From Enoplolaimus lenunculus (lineage: Eukaryota > Nematoda > Enoplea > Enoplida > Thoracostomopsidae), in assembly GCA_030248215.1 (NCBI GenBank), contig JASANG010000828.1:1-64000 (forward strand): a stretch of 64,000 bases of DNA, given 5' to 3'. A program made the translations under genes and the position numbers. The notes under the pieces were generated by a model, which was not told where the DNA came from, did no database searches, and was given only the letters and a program-made list of their open reading frames with translations. Of the stretch, positions 10,801 to 19,600 are shown piece after piece (within the stretch, counting starts at the first letter, position 1; each line of letters starts with the position of its first letter).

Positions 10801-11575
10801 TGTCCTTTGTATATTGTCTTTCAAAACATGAGATTTGCAAAGACTTATTGGTTGTATTTATTAAAGAACGTTTTTAATATCGTAAAATATGTTTGCGTAG
10901 CTTGAAATCCGACATACATAATTACTCCGGCATATATAATTACTCCGGCATATATAATTACTCCGGCATTTATAATTACTCCGGCACATATAATTACTCC
11001 GGCATACGTAATTACTCCGGCATATAAAATTACTCCGGCATATATAATTACTCCGGCATATATAATTACTCCTGCATATATACACACAAAAAAGTATTTC
11101 AGAATTTATTCAGAAAAGTATTTTTCTGTGGCGAATCTGAAAAGTTTTCCTGGTATTTAATACAATTTTTCTAAAAATAGCTGGAAAACGTTTATTTTCA
11201 GACTTTATTTCAAAACTTTTTTGAAAACTTTTCTGTTATAACAGAAATACTTTTCAAGTGCACCTTGCTAATCAAATTTCTCAAATGTAAGAAATTTTTT
11301 GTTAAATATCAGGGATATTATTTTGAGTGTAATTACTCCGGCATATATAATTACTCCGGCATATATAATTACTCCGGCATATATAATTACTCCGGCATAT
11401 ATAATTACTCCGGCATAAGTATATAATTACTTTTGACGGCAATATTTTGAATTTCGTCGTTGAAATTATCCGGTGACCATGCGCGTAAATACCTCTCTTG
11501 AGTTTTGTTTGACCTGAGTACTTTGCACGTTGGTCGTTTGGATTTTGACACTTTAACGCCATCAACCAGCGAATA
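2158..11575 (-). CDS. Astacin-family zinc metalloprotease, copy 1 (five exons)
   Basis: Exons on the minus strand: 11431-11575 (propeptide side), 10077-10216, 8896-9010, 3173-3401 and 2158-2294; all phases join. The 3173-3401 exon holds the zinc site [19 protein letters not shown], which matches the astacin signature HExxHxxGFxHExxRxDRD, and the Met-turn SIMHY. The 10077-10216 exon has the mature N-terminal region ([11 protein letters not shown], ending TTTCIRM); the last exon has the C-terminal pattern [13 protein letters not shown]. Astacins are secreted or membrane-bound endopeptidases. The 10216-10077 exon ends at a GC donor (AATG|gcgag) where copy 2 has GT. The intron at 3402-8895 contains a LINE and a TTAGGC MITE. 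The final donor (CAAGAC|gtaag) shows that the gene continues beyond the left end of the window. No signal-peptide exon was found. Substrate and tissue cannot be inferred. Confidence 0.85.
3913..4402. mobile_element. MITE, family D, with expanded TTAGGC minisatellite core
   Basis: Terminal inverted repeats are GGCCCATGTTACTTTAAGGG and CCCTTAAAGTAACATTGGCC, followed by a subterminal region shared with other family D copies (TAGATTCTAGATTACATT). The core holds ten near-identical 35-bp units, each made of three TTAGGC-type hexamers plus GAACACATTTTTGCAAC. Copies at 20670-20832, 27527-27732 and 62349-62521 have at most one such unit, so the core expanded locally. Confidence 0.85.
4740..4905. repeat. 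(AAT)n / (GAT)n microsatellite
   Basis: About 70 bp of AAT repeats (4741-4812) is followed by mixed GAT/AAT repeats to about 4905. It ends where the 5' region of the LINE begins. The long apparent open frames on the minus strand here are runs of isoleucine or tyrosine and are not genes. Confidence 0.95.
5105..5293 (+). pseudogene. LINE N-terminal segment with 2A-like peptide
   Basis: A 62-residue frame contains LQLMDDIETNPGP at residues 19-31. The DIETNPGP part (5174-5197) matches the DxExNPGP consensus of 2A ribosome-skipping peptides, with the usual hydrophobic stretch before it (INWVKLQLM). A very basic stretch follows (RRERRYVKRARNRKLKK). The frame stops at 5291-5293, just before the endonuclease, which is in another frame; in an intact ancestor the two were presumably one ORF, so one frameshift separates them. 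Known 2A LINEs place the motif at the same site. Confidence 0.75.
5307..6300 (+). pseudogene. LINE APE-type endonuclease domain (frameshifted)
   Basis: The domain starts with ITTWNVNRANARHNRFGEIV, the usual APE opening (WN-N), then LLTELFERTSG, VPLICVYCPVYGSYNYG and VIIGGDFNAQIG (catalytic GDFN). The frame shifts near 5790-5800. It then continues with DLLQWLESNDLCGVNSF and ends with ANLSDHRCKV, the conserved SDH motif. These are the standard catalytic landmarks of LINE endonucleases. A linker of about 50 residues leads to the RT. Confidence 0.85.
6301..7926 (+). pseudogene. LINE reverse transcriptase (several frames)
   Basis: RT landmarks in order: KAPGLDDARIRYIKSAWPEV (6770-6830), KGAIIALFKK (about 6900), a frameshift in the A-rich run near 6925, then NYRGICFLPMVSRILG, LLDDNQCGFRQKRSTADSTQ, a stop near 7207 just before RKAYPRV, LREGCPTSTTLFNIYHQ (7378-7430), another frame change near 7500, and CSLFADDTTLVG (catalytic FADD, about 7585-7620). 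Another in-frame stop is at 6653-6655. The number of breaks shows an old, dead copy. Confidence 0.85.
8341..8718 (+). pseudogene. LINE C-terminal zinc-finger region
   Basis: Three cysteine/histidine motifs follow the RT extension (LIRLGHVLRMDEDRQTKQ, about 8010-8070). The first is CTFPDCQKVC with its histidines (HIKRMH) in a second frame, so a frameshift lies inside it. The second is CDKCSDTFKQEATLKNHLKAC (C-x2-C-x12-H-x3-C). The third is CTNCKQLFAKNSLKNHKQTC (C-x2-C-x11-H-x3-C). They probably bound nucleic acid, as the C-terminal fingers of L1Tc/Ingi elements do. Confidence 0.7.
9271..9418. mobile_element. MITE, family C, with CCTAAG core
   Basis: It begins GATGTATAGAACAGGGC, followed by GGAACAGTAGTATAAGC and CCTAAG-type repeats, and ends in ATTAGTCTAAAGCTTAA. 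The right terminal repeat (CGTTCCGCCCCTGATCTTTACAT in complete copies) is missing here; the next bases (GGCGGATCCA, 9421-9430) look like the end of a CAGTGGCGGATCC repeat. Confidence 0.6.
9590..9734. mobile_element. MITE, family E, partial
   Basis: It carries the internal family E sequence (CGGACTCTTATTAGGGATACGG) and the right end CCCTCTTATTTGAGTCACTACAG, followed by TA. The left end is not recognisable. It lies between two halves of a GGCGGATCCA / TGGATTCGCCACTG repeat (about 9419-9806), so it may be inserted in it. Confidence 0.55.
10915..11075. repeat. 18-bp minisatellite, array 1
   Basis: About nine copies of ATAATTACTCCGGCATAT lie in the first intron of astacin copy 1 (between exons at 11431 and 10216). 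A second array of about five copies, 11329-11415, lies in the same intron. The two are separated by about 250 bp of different sequence. Confidence 0.9.
11329..11420. repeat. 18-bp minisatellite, array 2, next to a splice donor
   Basis: About five copies of ATAATTACTCCGGCATAT end 11 bp from the exon boundary at 11431. On the minus strand each unit reads GGAGTAATTATAT, close to the real donor context AAAAGTAATTATAT, so the units look like copies of the intron start. Confidence 0.85.
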
Positions 11576-11928
11576 CTGAAGCAACACATAGGAGCAGTGG
11601 CGGATCGAAAAATACCTCGCATGCAAACTGCGATCAAGAAGCTAAACGCAATTTTAGTACTTGATGAGAAAATAATTGTTAGTTTACGATAGTTCGGATA
11701 AAGCTTCAATCTCAGATAACCAAAAATATGAGAGCCTGAATTCTGTTGCATTTCTGACACAACCATGATGTAACCGCTAATGGTGGCCCTATACTTGTCG
11801 TGGGGCGGCGCAGTCCATCGCCGAACGTCGCCGCAAGTCCAAAAAATTTTTTTGTTTATAAATTTATATGACGTGCCATGCGTCAGTGCGTTGGCAGATG
11901 GTGCCGGACTGAACAAGATCGTAACAGC

Positions 11929-12050
11929 AATATAAGCATGTTCCTAAGCCTAAGCCTCAGCCTGAGCGTAAGACTAACCTTAAAACTAAACCTAAGCATA
12001 ACCCTAAGGAAAAATAGTCTGAAGCTTAAGCTTACTCTATTGCAGTCCCG
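11929..12050. mobile_element. MITE, family C, partial
   Basis: It has ATATAAGCATGTTCCTAAGCC at one side, degraded CCTAAG repeats, then AGTCTGAAGCTTAAGCTTAC and CTATTGCAGTCCCGCAGA. These are the left core and right subterminal motifs of family C; both terminal repeats are decayed. Confidence 0.6.
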
Positions 12051-12221
12051 CAGACCGCCCCGAATGTTTACATGAGTCGCAAAGACTATAAAAACAATCA
12101 TTTTCGCGTACCGTCAGTGCAATCAGTAATATGATACGTAAAATGAATAGCATTTTTAAGACTTTTGACGTTTACTTTGTATTCATATTAAGCTGAAAAA
12201 AGTTAAGTATACTTTTATTAA

Positions 12222-12485
12222 CCCCTTCTCTCATTGAGTTGCCTGTAGGCAACTCAGCGCAGTGTATATACCGTTAAATAATATATATCGCACAGTGTTT
12301 AACAATTTCAACACGTATACATCGTACTAAATCACCATAAGACGTGAGAGCCCCCTCGGACTCGAGCGTCCAGCTCCTATAGCTGAGTGGTGACGGTATG
12401 CGCCTCCCACTCCAGTCACTGGAGTTCGAATCCTAGCATAAAAGTAGGTCTCAGGGGAAATAGAAAATATTCATGTGAGAAAGGG
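12222..12485 (+). mobile_element. Short TIR element carrying a tRNA-like promoter, copy 1
   Basis: Terminal inverted repeats CCCCTTCTCTCAT and ATGTGAGAAAGGG are flanked on both sides by TTAA (12218-12221 and 12486-12489), which is piggyBac-like. The interior includes AGACGTGAGAGCCCCCTC and a tRNA-like segment (12371-12440). Related copies at 17213-17475 (opposite orientation) and 62727-62968 keep both the ends and the tRNA-like part. Confidence 0.8.
12371..12440 (+). other. tRNA-like segment with Pol III A and B boxes
   Basis: TAGCTGAGTGG (12380-12390) fits the Pol III box A, and GTTCGAATCC (12424-12433) fits box B; their spacing is that of a tRNA gene. I could not fold a clean acceptor stem around it, so I treat it as a tRNA-derived promoter rather than a working tRNA. 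Confidence 0.6.
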
Positions 12486-12732
12486 TTAAATACAAGAACC
12501 GTATTCTCAACTGTGTATAGCATCTATTGCTTTCTATGAACAAGATTAGATGATCAGCCCATCGACAAGAGTGTGAAACTGTCGAATTTCGCGTGCTACA
12601 AAATGTACCACTGCTTGGCATTCGTTGCGTTTTTGCTGTACTCTCTTTTATTTTAGAGACGTCGATGTCAGATGACGCACCAGAAATGTTAATGTATTAA
12701 TAAACGCAGTAGTTTTTTTGGCTATTGTCATA

Positions 12733-13416
12733 TTATGTATTTCTTTCGCCCGGCGCAAATTTCAACCACCCCCCCCCCCAAATAAAGAGGGTTCGACCAA
12801 AAACGCAACATGCGCTGAGTACATCGTTTTGTACACAGAATGTATCCAGTTGCACACTCTTGCGTAAACGATCCGCCACTCTATAGCTATTTTGTATAAC
12901 ACGACCCGCAAACAAGCTAAACTGTGGCAGTGAGTATTTTTGAAAAATTTTATTCAGTATTCGAGATAACGTTTTATAAACGTCCCGAAACGTTGTGTTG
13001 TATGCTGTCGACGTTCCTAAAAATACACGAACACTGACTGAACGGGATAGCCTCCAACAGCAATTGTTAGCTGCGGGAGCGAAAAAAAAATTTTTCGCGA
13101 ACAAAGTCGAATACAGGATTCGACCGAGGCTGTAGACCATTTTTACACTCCAAGAGCGAAGAGAATTGTGACAGCCTTTAATAGACGATGTTCCATCGCT
13201 TTTTCCGTATTTTACTAATGTTGTATGTTTAATACAGTCTCCCTGCGGACGTCTTATACTCGGGTCAATCCAGTCCAGTATGATAAACTTGTGTGTTGTT
13301 TTCGCCGAAAGCGTCGGTGTAAAAACGACATAAAAGCCTAAAAATTTGACTATAATTCGTTTATTGCTCAGTAAAGTGTATAAACAGTCTGATGTAAATA
13401 TGTCAAACCAACTCAT
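12733..13416 (-). other. Long open frame, 227 codons, origin unknown
   Basis: The frame is open over 684 bases and flanked by MITEs. The translation shows no domain I recognise, with no repeats or membrane segments; the C-terminal part runs over a C-rich tract. It is unusually long for this AT-rich DNA, but splice sites and a family match are lacking. It could be a decayed retroelement fragment or chance. Confidence 0.2.
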
Positions 13417-13924
13417 AAGTTTTGTATCGATATTATACGCCTAATTTGCCGAATATGGGGTTTTTTTCAACGGACACCCACCCAAAATATTATCAAGTAT
13501 CCAATCCATACAAGTTTACCTGTGACATAGAGGTCGCAATGCGACGCCACTACGACAGCCAATCAGCATTCAACGCTTGTACGACTACCCAAAAAGGAAG
13601 TTTTTTTGAAACTCGAAATGTATTTTTTTTTGAAAATGGTAAAATTCAACGAATTTGAAATGCGATGTTTCGGATAGGATTCACAACGTTTTCTGAAACA
13701 AAATGTATAGCTTTGCATTCAAACAAAACAATTTTACTACGTGTACAACAGCTTTTGCTGCTTTCGGCAAACCAGCTACAAGTGATAACCAATATTTTAA
13801 CCAGAGGCCGAAGTGTTTTTACCAGGTGTTACAATGCAGAAATGTATGCGCGAATCATGTTTAGCTGGGATAGGCCGGTTTCCGATTTGTCTCATGTTGA
13901 TATGACGTCATCGGTAAATTTTGG

Positions 13925-14033
13925 GCTGATATATTGAGTGAACGGACAAAACTCGAATGTCATATGTCATCGTTATGTTTTGGGCTGTTATATTGGGTGT
14001 ACGAACAAAACTCGAATGTCATACAAGACTGAC
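13925..14033. repeat. Short tandem duplication
   Basis: Two adjacent copies of about 55 bp share GGGCTG-TATATTG and ACAAAACTCGAATGTCATA. It is non-coding. Confidence 0.7.
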
Positions 14034-14271
14034 TTTACAAACTGCCGCTCACAGATGTTCAATGTATACCAAAAAGGCGCGTGGTATGAGATTCAGGGGG
14101 GACGGAGCTGTACGGACCCCTCGAGTAGGCGCAGGTAAACACGGGCGGGTAAAGAACAAATAGACCCTTGCTAACCCGTTGGTATTAATGGACTTCAAAG
14201 CGCTTGTAGAAATTTGTGATTGTTTACCCGCCTAAAATTTTGGGAACAAACGACAAACAGCCAGTGTAAAG

Positions 14272-14433
14272 AACTAAAGCGGAACAGTTTTATAAGCATA
14301 TTCCTAAGCCTACTCCTATAAGCCTAAGCCTATAAGCCTAAGCCAAACAAACAAAAATTAGTATAAAGCTTATAAGCTTACTCTTTTCTAGTCCCACAGA
14401 AAAACGTTCCGCTCCTGATCTTTACATTGGCTC
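14272..14433. mobile_element. MITE, family C
   Basis: Core of CCTAAG/CCTATAAG repeats, then TAGTATAAAGCTTATAAGCTT, then the right end AAAACGTTCCGCTCCTGATC and TTTACATTGGC. The left terminal repeat is reduced to AAGCGGAACAG. Confidence 0.7.
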
Positions 14434-15321
14434 GACAGGCCGTGTTTTGCATGTATCACGGTACATAAACGAGGTTTGCATTTTAATCAGGCGGCTAATC
14501 AACTTCCGTATCCTGTAGAATTTTTGCTGTAGAATCTTTGTTGCTTTCAGGCAATTTGTGAAGTTTGAATTGTGGTGATTTCTTAAAAAGCCACTTAAAG
14601 CGTAAACTTTGGACAAGACTGCGGTAAAAATTTAAACATAAAACTCAGAATTTGTAGCATTATTTTGACTGCGTAATTTTGTGTCACACAGCGAACTTCG
14701 GCTCATGTCTTCGACAAAATTTGGTGACAATCAGCAACGGTATTTTTTGTCATCGGGTTGTATCATTCCGGTTACTTTACTAATAACGTTTATTGTAAAG
14801 TACACCACGCTTCACATTTTATCGCACATAAACATGCTTCTTTGTCAATACGTCATAAAAAGCAGCTGTTTTGTCTTGAGTCTGTCAGAAGGAACTCTGT
14901 TTGCACAAAATATAGACTCTGCATAAAAGGACCCTGTTTCTCAAGGTATCACAATAACCAACAACCTAGCTTGTTTAGTACAGTGGACTACAAAACTTTA
15001 TACGTCCGTAGTGCAAATGATTGCGATTTAGGAAATCAAGAAACTCTCCTTCCAAATTTTTGCAGGACGTTACCCTACTTTTCCCAATCCTTGCTACGCC
15101 ATGTTCACAGTATTTATGAAAATTGATAGGTATTAAGGTTCAAAAATACGTATCTAAATCTTATTACAATATCAAACCAGCGGTCTATTTCATGAGCTCG
15201 TGGGACACAAAGATGTCACGCACTGCACCGATTTAATTTGGCTCGCGGGCCAAATGCTTGGGTCCAAGACCTGGCCCCACCCGCTTGGCCGGTTCCAACC
15301 TTGCCGTGCAGTCTTCACGTA
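14434..15321. other. No gene recognised
   Basis: AT-rich sequence with a 122-codon plus-strand frame (14758-15126) and a 64-codon minus-strand frame (14422-14616). Neither shows splice sites, a domain or low-complexity structure that would support coding. Confidence 0.5.
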
Positions 15322-15858
15322 GTTTTGCGCCGTTCACATTACAAAATTCGGCCTGGCCACAAAGCGTGTCCTAGGCCAGGGTTAACGAGTGGTCGTTGAC
15401 CCTATCTCAACGAAAAATGTCCGTTGTCCCTACGTCAACGAGTAGTTTGTGCCATTCGCTGAGGTAGGGTCAACATAAATTTTGCGTTGAGGTAGGGTCA
15501 ACGCGTGCCAGGAGTTGTAAAAAACTGTTGACTCTACCTCAATGGTTTGTGCCACTCGCTGAGGTAGAGTCAATATAAATTTGGCGTTGAAGTAAAGTCA
15601 ACGCGTAGCAGGGGTAGTAAAAAAGTGTTGAGCCTACCTCAACGAGTGGTTTGTAGCGTCAGCATAAATTTGATGCTGCGGTAGGCTCAACGCGTACCAG
15701 GGGTTGTAGAAAAGTGTTGAGCCTACTACAAAGAGTGGCATAAACCACTCGTTGACGTTGGGTTGACGGAAAATTTGGTAGGGTCAACAACCATTCGTTA
15801 ACCCTGGACTAGGACACATTTTTTGGCCAGGCCGAATTTTATAATGCGAACGACGCAT
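15322..15858. mobile_element. Fold-back element with long inverted arms
   Basis: The left arm (AAAATTCGGCCTGGCC, GTCCTAGGCCAGGGTTAACG) is matched in inverted order by the right arm (GTTAACCCTGGACTAGGACAC, GGCCAGGCCGAATTTTATAA). The centre has imperfect repeats of about 110 bp built of GAGGTAGGGTCAACG and its complement, so the whole segment can fold back on itself. It has no coding capacity. Confidence 0.75.
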
Positions 15859-16389
15859 TAAAGTAAATAAAAAGTGTTTTAAAACCCCAAGCGACAGCAG
15901 ACAAATTCGTTTCTGACGGTAAAAATCGCTCTGCAATGGAGATAAAATTCAAAAATCTAAATTTCAAACTCTAGTATCTTATATGATATTCATCAGAGAA
16001 CTTTAGATATGTTAACTTCAAGTATCCAAAAAATTGAAAACATATGGTGTTCGGAGATAAATTCTTCGAATGTCAAATATATATTGAAGTAGAACATGTG
16101 ACCTGCATGTATAATAATGATTGCAGACAACTAGAAATTTTTGAATATGATATTGCGTTTATAAGCAGACAAAATGTTAACCAATAGTTTAATAGGAACA
16201 AAACGTGTCTCAAGACGTCGCGGTTGTTGGTTTCGAGAAACCTCCAGCAAAATTTTGTTGGATACGGGATTTGTGATTTATAACGGAATCATTAGACTGA
16301 CTTCCGGTTCTTCCCTCATATCTATGGCAAACACGCTGTAGCGACTCGAATATTAGATGGGTGTAGGCAATAATAGGAGGGTCCCATTT
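15859..16389. other. No gene recognised
   Basis: AT-rich sequence without a convincing open frame, splice signal or repeat match to the rest of the window. Confidence 0.5.
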
Positions 16390-16746
16390 TGAGTTCGAAT
16401 CAATAGGATTCATTATCCCTAATAGTGTCCGTAAGAAGTCTTTGAACCCTAATTAAAGTCCATAAATATCATCAACTATGCCTAATTATAGTACATAAAT
16501 GACTCCAGCACCAAATACAGTAGAGTTCGAAACTTTAGAGCATACTGAGTTTATAACCTTGCATTATCGCTCAAGGTTTTGATACAAGGCAAATAAACGT
16601 TTAATTCAACGGATAGTTGCAATACCAGAATCAGTAAACGAAGGGCGGGTTAGTAACAGTCCTTAACCAATATTAACAGGAGGGGGAACCCTGTGAAGAG
16701 TCCAAATAAATGTCAGTCCCCTCTTAGTCGGGTCACTCACTACAGT
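16390..16746. mobile_element. MITE, family E
   Basis: It shares long internal stretches with the 35205-35608 copy (GTTTAATTCAACGGAT, GAGTTCGAAACTTTA) and ends CCCCTCTTAGTCGGGTCACT, with an extra CACT before ACAG, followed by TA. Confidence 0.75.
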
Positions 16747-17212
16747 ATATAACGCTAGGCTAATAGAGTTTAAACGAGATTTGTCGTTTAACGCTTAATA
16801 AATAATAGGCGGGTAAATCGTTAACGAATCAAATTTTTACCCGCGCTTGCTCAGGATAATAATTTCATGCAAGGCCCGGTCTGCATTCACTCGCGAGACA
16901 CATGTAACTCTAAATAGTCTAAAGCTTTGGCTTACTCTATTGCAATAGCGCGCAACAACAGCCCGCTCCTGATTTATATATAAGCCATTTTTTGTTATAG
17001 CTCGGCGGGGCACGTTTTTTTCGTGGGACCCCATGGAACGGCGCGACGAGGAACGACTGCAGGCCCGCCACTGACAGCATACGCGGGTTGCACTTTCTAG
17101 ACACAACGACTATGAGACACTGCCACGGTCTGACGTCCTTTTTACCCGAGAAATTTTTTTAAAACCACGGCGATTCAATACAACTCCATGATACGTACAT
17201 CTTTATTATTAA

Positions 17213-17475
17213 CCCTTTCTCACATGAATATTTTCAATTTGATATGAGATGTAATTTCAAAGTAAGACTCGATCTCCAATCTCACGGGTGGATGCGTTTA
17301 CGATGACCACTGAGCTATTGGAGCTTGACGCTCGAGCCAAAGTAGGCTCTGACTTCTTGTGGAGATTTTGCGCTGCGCATATATGTTAGAAAATGTTAAA
17401 CACTGCTCACAGTGTGTGTATTGCTCTTACATTTCTGTATTTAGTTGCTCATAGTATACTCTATGAGTGAAAGGG
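17213..17475 (-). mobile_element. Short TIR element carrying a tRNA-like promoter, copy 2
   Basis: Ends CCCTTTCTCACATG and GTGAAAGGG are flanked by TTAA and TTAT. The minus strand reads TAGCTCAGTGG (box A) and GAGATCGAGTC (decayed box B) with the same surrounding sequence as the copies at 12222 and 62727. It is inverted relative to those two. Confidence 0.75.
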
Positions 17476-17521
17476 TTATAGATACTCAGTAAGAATTTTT
17501 TCATTAAAATTAAATTACATA

Positions 17522-17663
17522 CTGTAGTGACTTGAATGAGAGGAGGGAACCCATTTTGAGCCTGAATCAATTGGAGTCCGTGTTCCTAATAACAGTCCGT
17601 AAGCGGATAGAGTGTCTAGCCCATATAAATATTAGTTACTCTTTGTTATTTGGGTCACAACAG
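17522..17663. mobile_element. MITE, family E, internally deleted
   Basis: Ends CTGTAGTGACTTGAATGAGAG and TATTTGGGTCACAACAG with TA on both sides, but only 142 bp long, so most of the interior is missing compared with the 331-bp copy. Confidence 0.75.
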
Positions 17664-17699
17664 TAGATAAAGTTTGCTCTACAGGCACGAGATAGCAAA

Positions 17700-17870
17700 A
17701 ACTCGTTAAGCCCTATTCACACGGGCAACTGTTTGCTGCAAAATCTTACACGTGCAACTTGCGTGTGAAAGTTCATCAACAAAACAAATTTGAAGATCTT
17801 GCACCTGCAAATTTATTGTGTGAATGCAGTTCTAAGAAACTTGAATTTATTGCACCTGCATTTCGATTAG
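17700..17870. mobile_element. MITE, family F, partial
   Basis: It begins AAGCCCTATTCACACGGGCAA and has TGCAACTTG / TTGCACCTGCA motifs. The right end is degraded (TTGCACCTGCATTTCG). More family F-like sequence (AGCTGCAAG, GCTGCAATT) continues near 18120-18190. Confidence 0.5.
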
Positions 17871-18357
17871 CCATTCGGAAACTGTGTTACTGAGCGCTTC
17901 TGGAATTATATAATTCGGATTTTTTTTTTAATTTTTATTCAACAAGTTTATATTAATTTAAATATCAAACTTGTTAGATATTTCGCAGTCTACGGTACGG
18001 CGATGGTGACTTTGACCAGTTTTACATTTTCATGCACTAAACAGAAATTGTCTCGGTATGAACACAATTTCAAGTCAAGAAATATTGAGTAAAAAAACTT
18101 TTTTAATGCGTTAATATTTGTTGCAGCTGAAACATACAGCTGCAAGTTTTCCAAAATTTCATTCGAAGAGCTTAGCAGCTGCAATTTATTCATGGCGAAT
18201 ATACATCAAGAATTAAATCTTATGTATGACGAGTATAGCAAATTGAATTAATTCATCATCGTTGGCTGAACTGATAATTTATAGCTTACGCTTGAATGCA
18301 GTCGTCTGCAAATTATTCATACAAATTCATGTCAAGATTCAGAATGAAAGCAATGTA

Positions 18358-18602
18358 CACTGTAAATCCCACCGAATTGATCAAGTCAGCTAGAGTTGGT
18401 TATCCGTGAGTTGTTTAAACATTATTACTCATTCTGAGTTGAGTTGATTGTGTCACTTTGAGTTCAATTGATTCTGGGTACCTTGAACAATTACGTCAGA
18501 GTGAGTTTTATTGATTCACAATTCTGAATTCTAAAAGTCCTAACTCAGACTGAGTGATTCAACTCATTCTGAGTTAAAATCAACTCACTGAGATTTACAG
18601 TG
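18358..18602. mobile_element. MITE, family B (CACTGTAAATTCC ends)
   Basis: From CACTGTAAATCCCACCGAATT to CACTGAGATTTACAGTG, flanked by TA on both sides. The interior is rich in the palindrome-like words ACTCAGAATGAGTT and GAGTTGATT. It is the most frequent short family in the window. Confidence 0.85.
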
Positions 18603-19331
18603 TATGATATATTAATAGTTGCTTGCAGCTGCTGAAGATTCGAATACAAAGCTGTGTTGTACACATATATTTCTCTGAAATTTTAAATTGGCTTCGCAAA
18701 TTGAAATTTATAACTGTTCTTCAAACAGAACGACAAGCAACAGGACATTTGCCTCGAATGAAACTCGACGAACAACCCCCTCTGGCGAGATATAAATCGC
18801 AATCAGAAAACAACGAATCAGAATCGTTTCCGCAATCACCAGGACTTGGTGTCACAGTAGGTTCCGCTGTTGTTGTCGGCGAAAAACCTGCAAATCAGCA
18901 TTTTCTATTCGGAAGGGTATAACACCTTGGAGAAGAAAATTTCCTCACTACAGGGATCAGGAAAGTTATTCAAAATCCTGTTGTACTTTTGCGGTGTTTT
19001 TCAAATTTTGCCCTCGCCACTCGCCGCTGGACGCCGCTGAGCGGCGCTGTAAAGCTTTTTATTAAAAATTACCGCACGCCAGCTTAGTAAAGAATAGCGC
19101 TTACGCGTTTATATTAAAATTGTTCATCACATTGTACCTGTCGAATTTCAGGTCCAACCAATTACAATACACCGAAATATTTCGTCTGAAATAAGCTACA
19201 ATTACGTCAGTTAAGTCTAAAGCTTAAGCTTACTCTTTTCTAGTCCCACAGAGAAACCGGTCCGCCCCTGATCTTTACATGGGCCAGTGGCTGAAAATAC
19301 TTCTCAATATTTCATACCGCGTGCTTTTAAT

Positions 19332-19573
19332 AAACCCCATTCACACGTGCAAGTTTTTGAAATGAGAACCGCACTTAATACAGTTGCAAGTTTGGTAATG
19401 AGTTTTCAAATCAAACTTGCCGCTACACGAGTTGCAGCAGCAAATGCTCGCTGCTAAAATATTAGCCCGTGCAAATTGCAACTGCACCGTTCCTTCAATG
19501 TAAAATTAGCATGCACAAATTGCATCTGCGTGAATTCTTGCAGCAAAAACTTGCACATGTAAACGAGGCTTTA
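19332..19573. mobile_element. MITE, family F
   Basis: Ends AACCCCATTCACACGTGCAAG and CTTGCACATGTAAACGAGGCTT are inverted repeats, with TTGCAACTGCA and TTGCAGCAGCAA words inside. It lies just downstream of the last LDLa exon. Confidence 0.65.
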
Positions 19574-19600
19574 GTTTCAATTGTTCTTTTTTTCACGTAC

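Noticed and set aside
10915-11420. CRISPR-like array of short repeats
   Set aside because: Units are contiguous 18-bp minisatellite repeats without unique spacers, in a eukaryotic intron.
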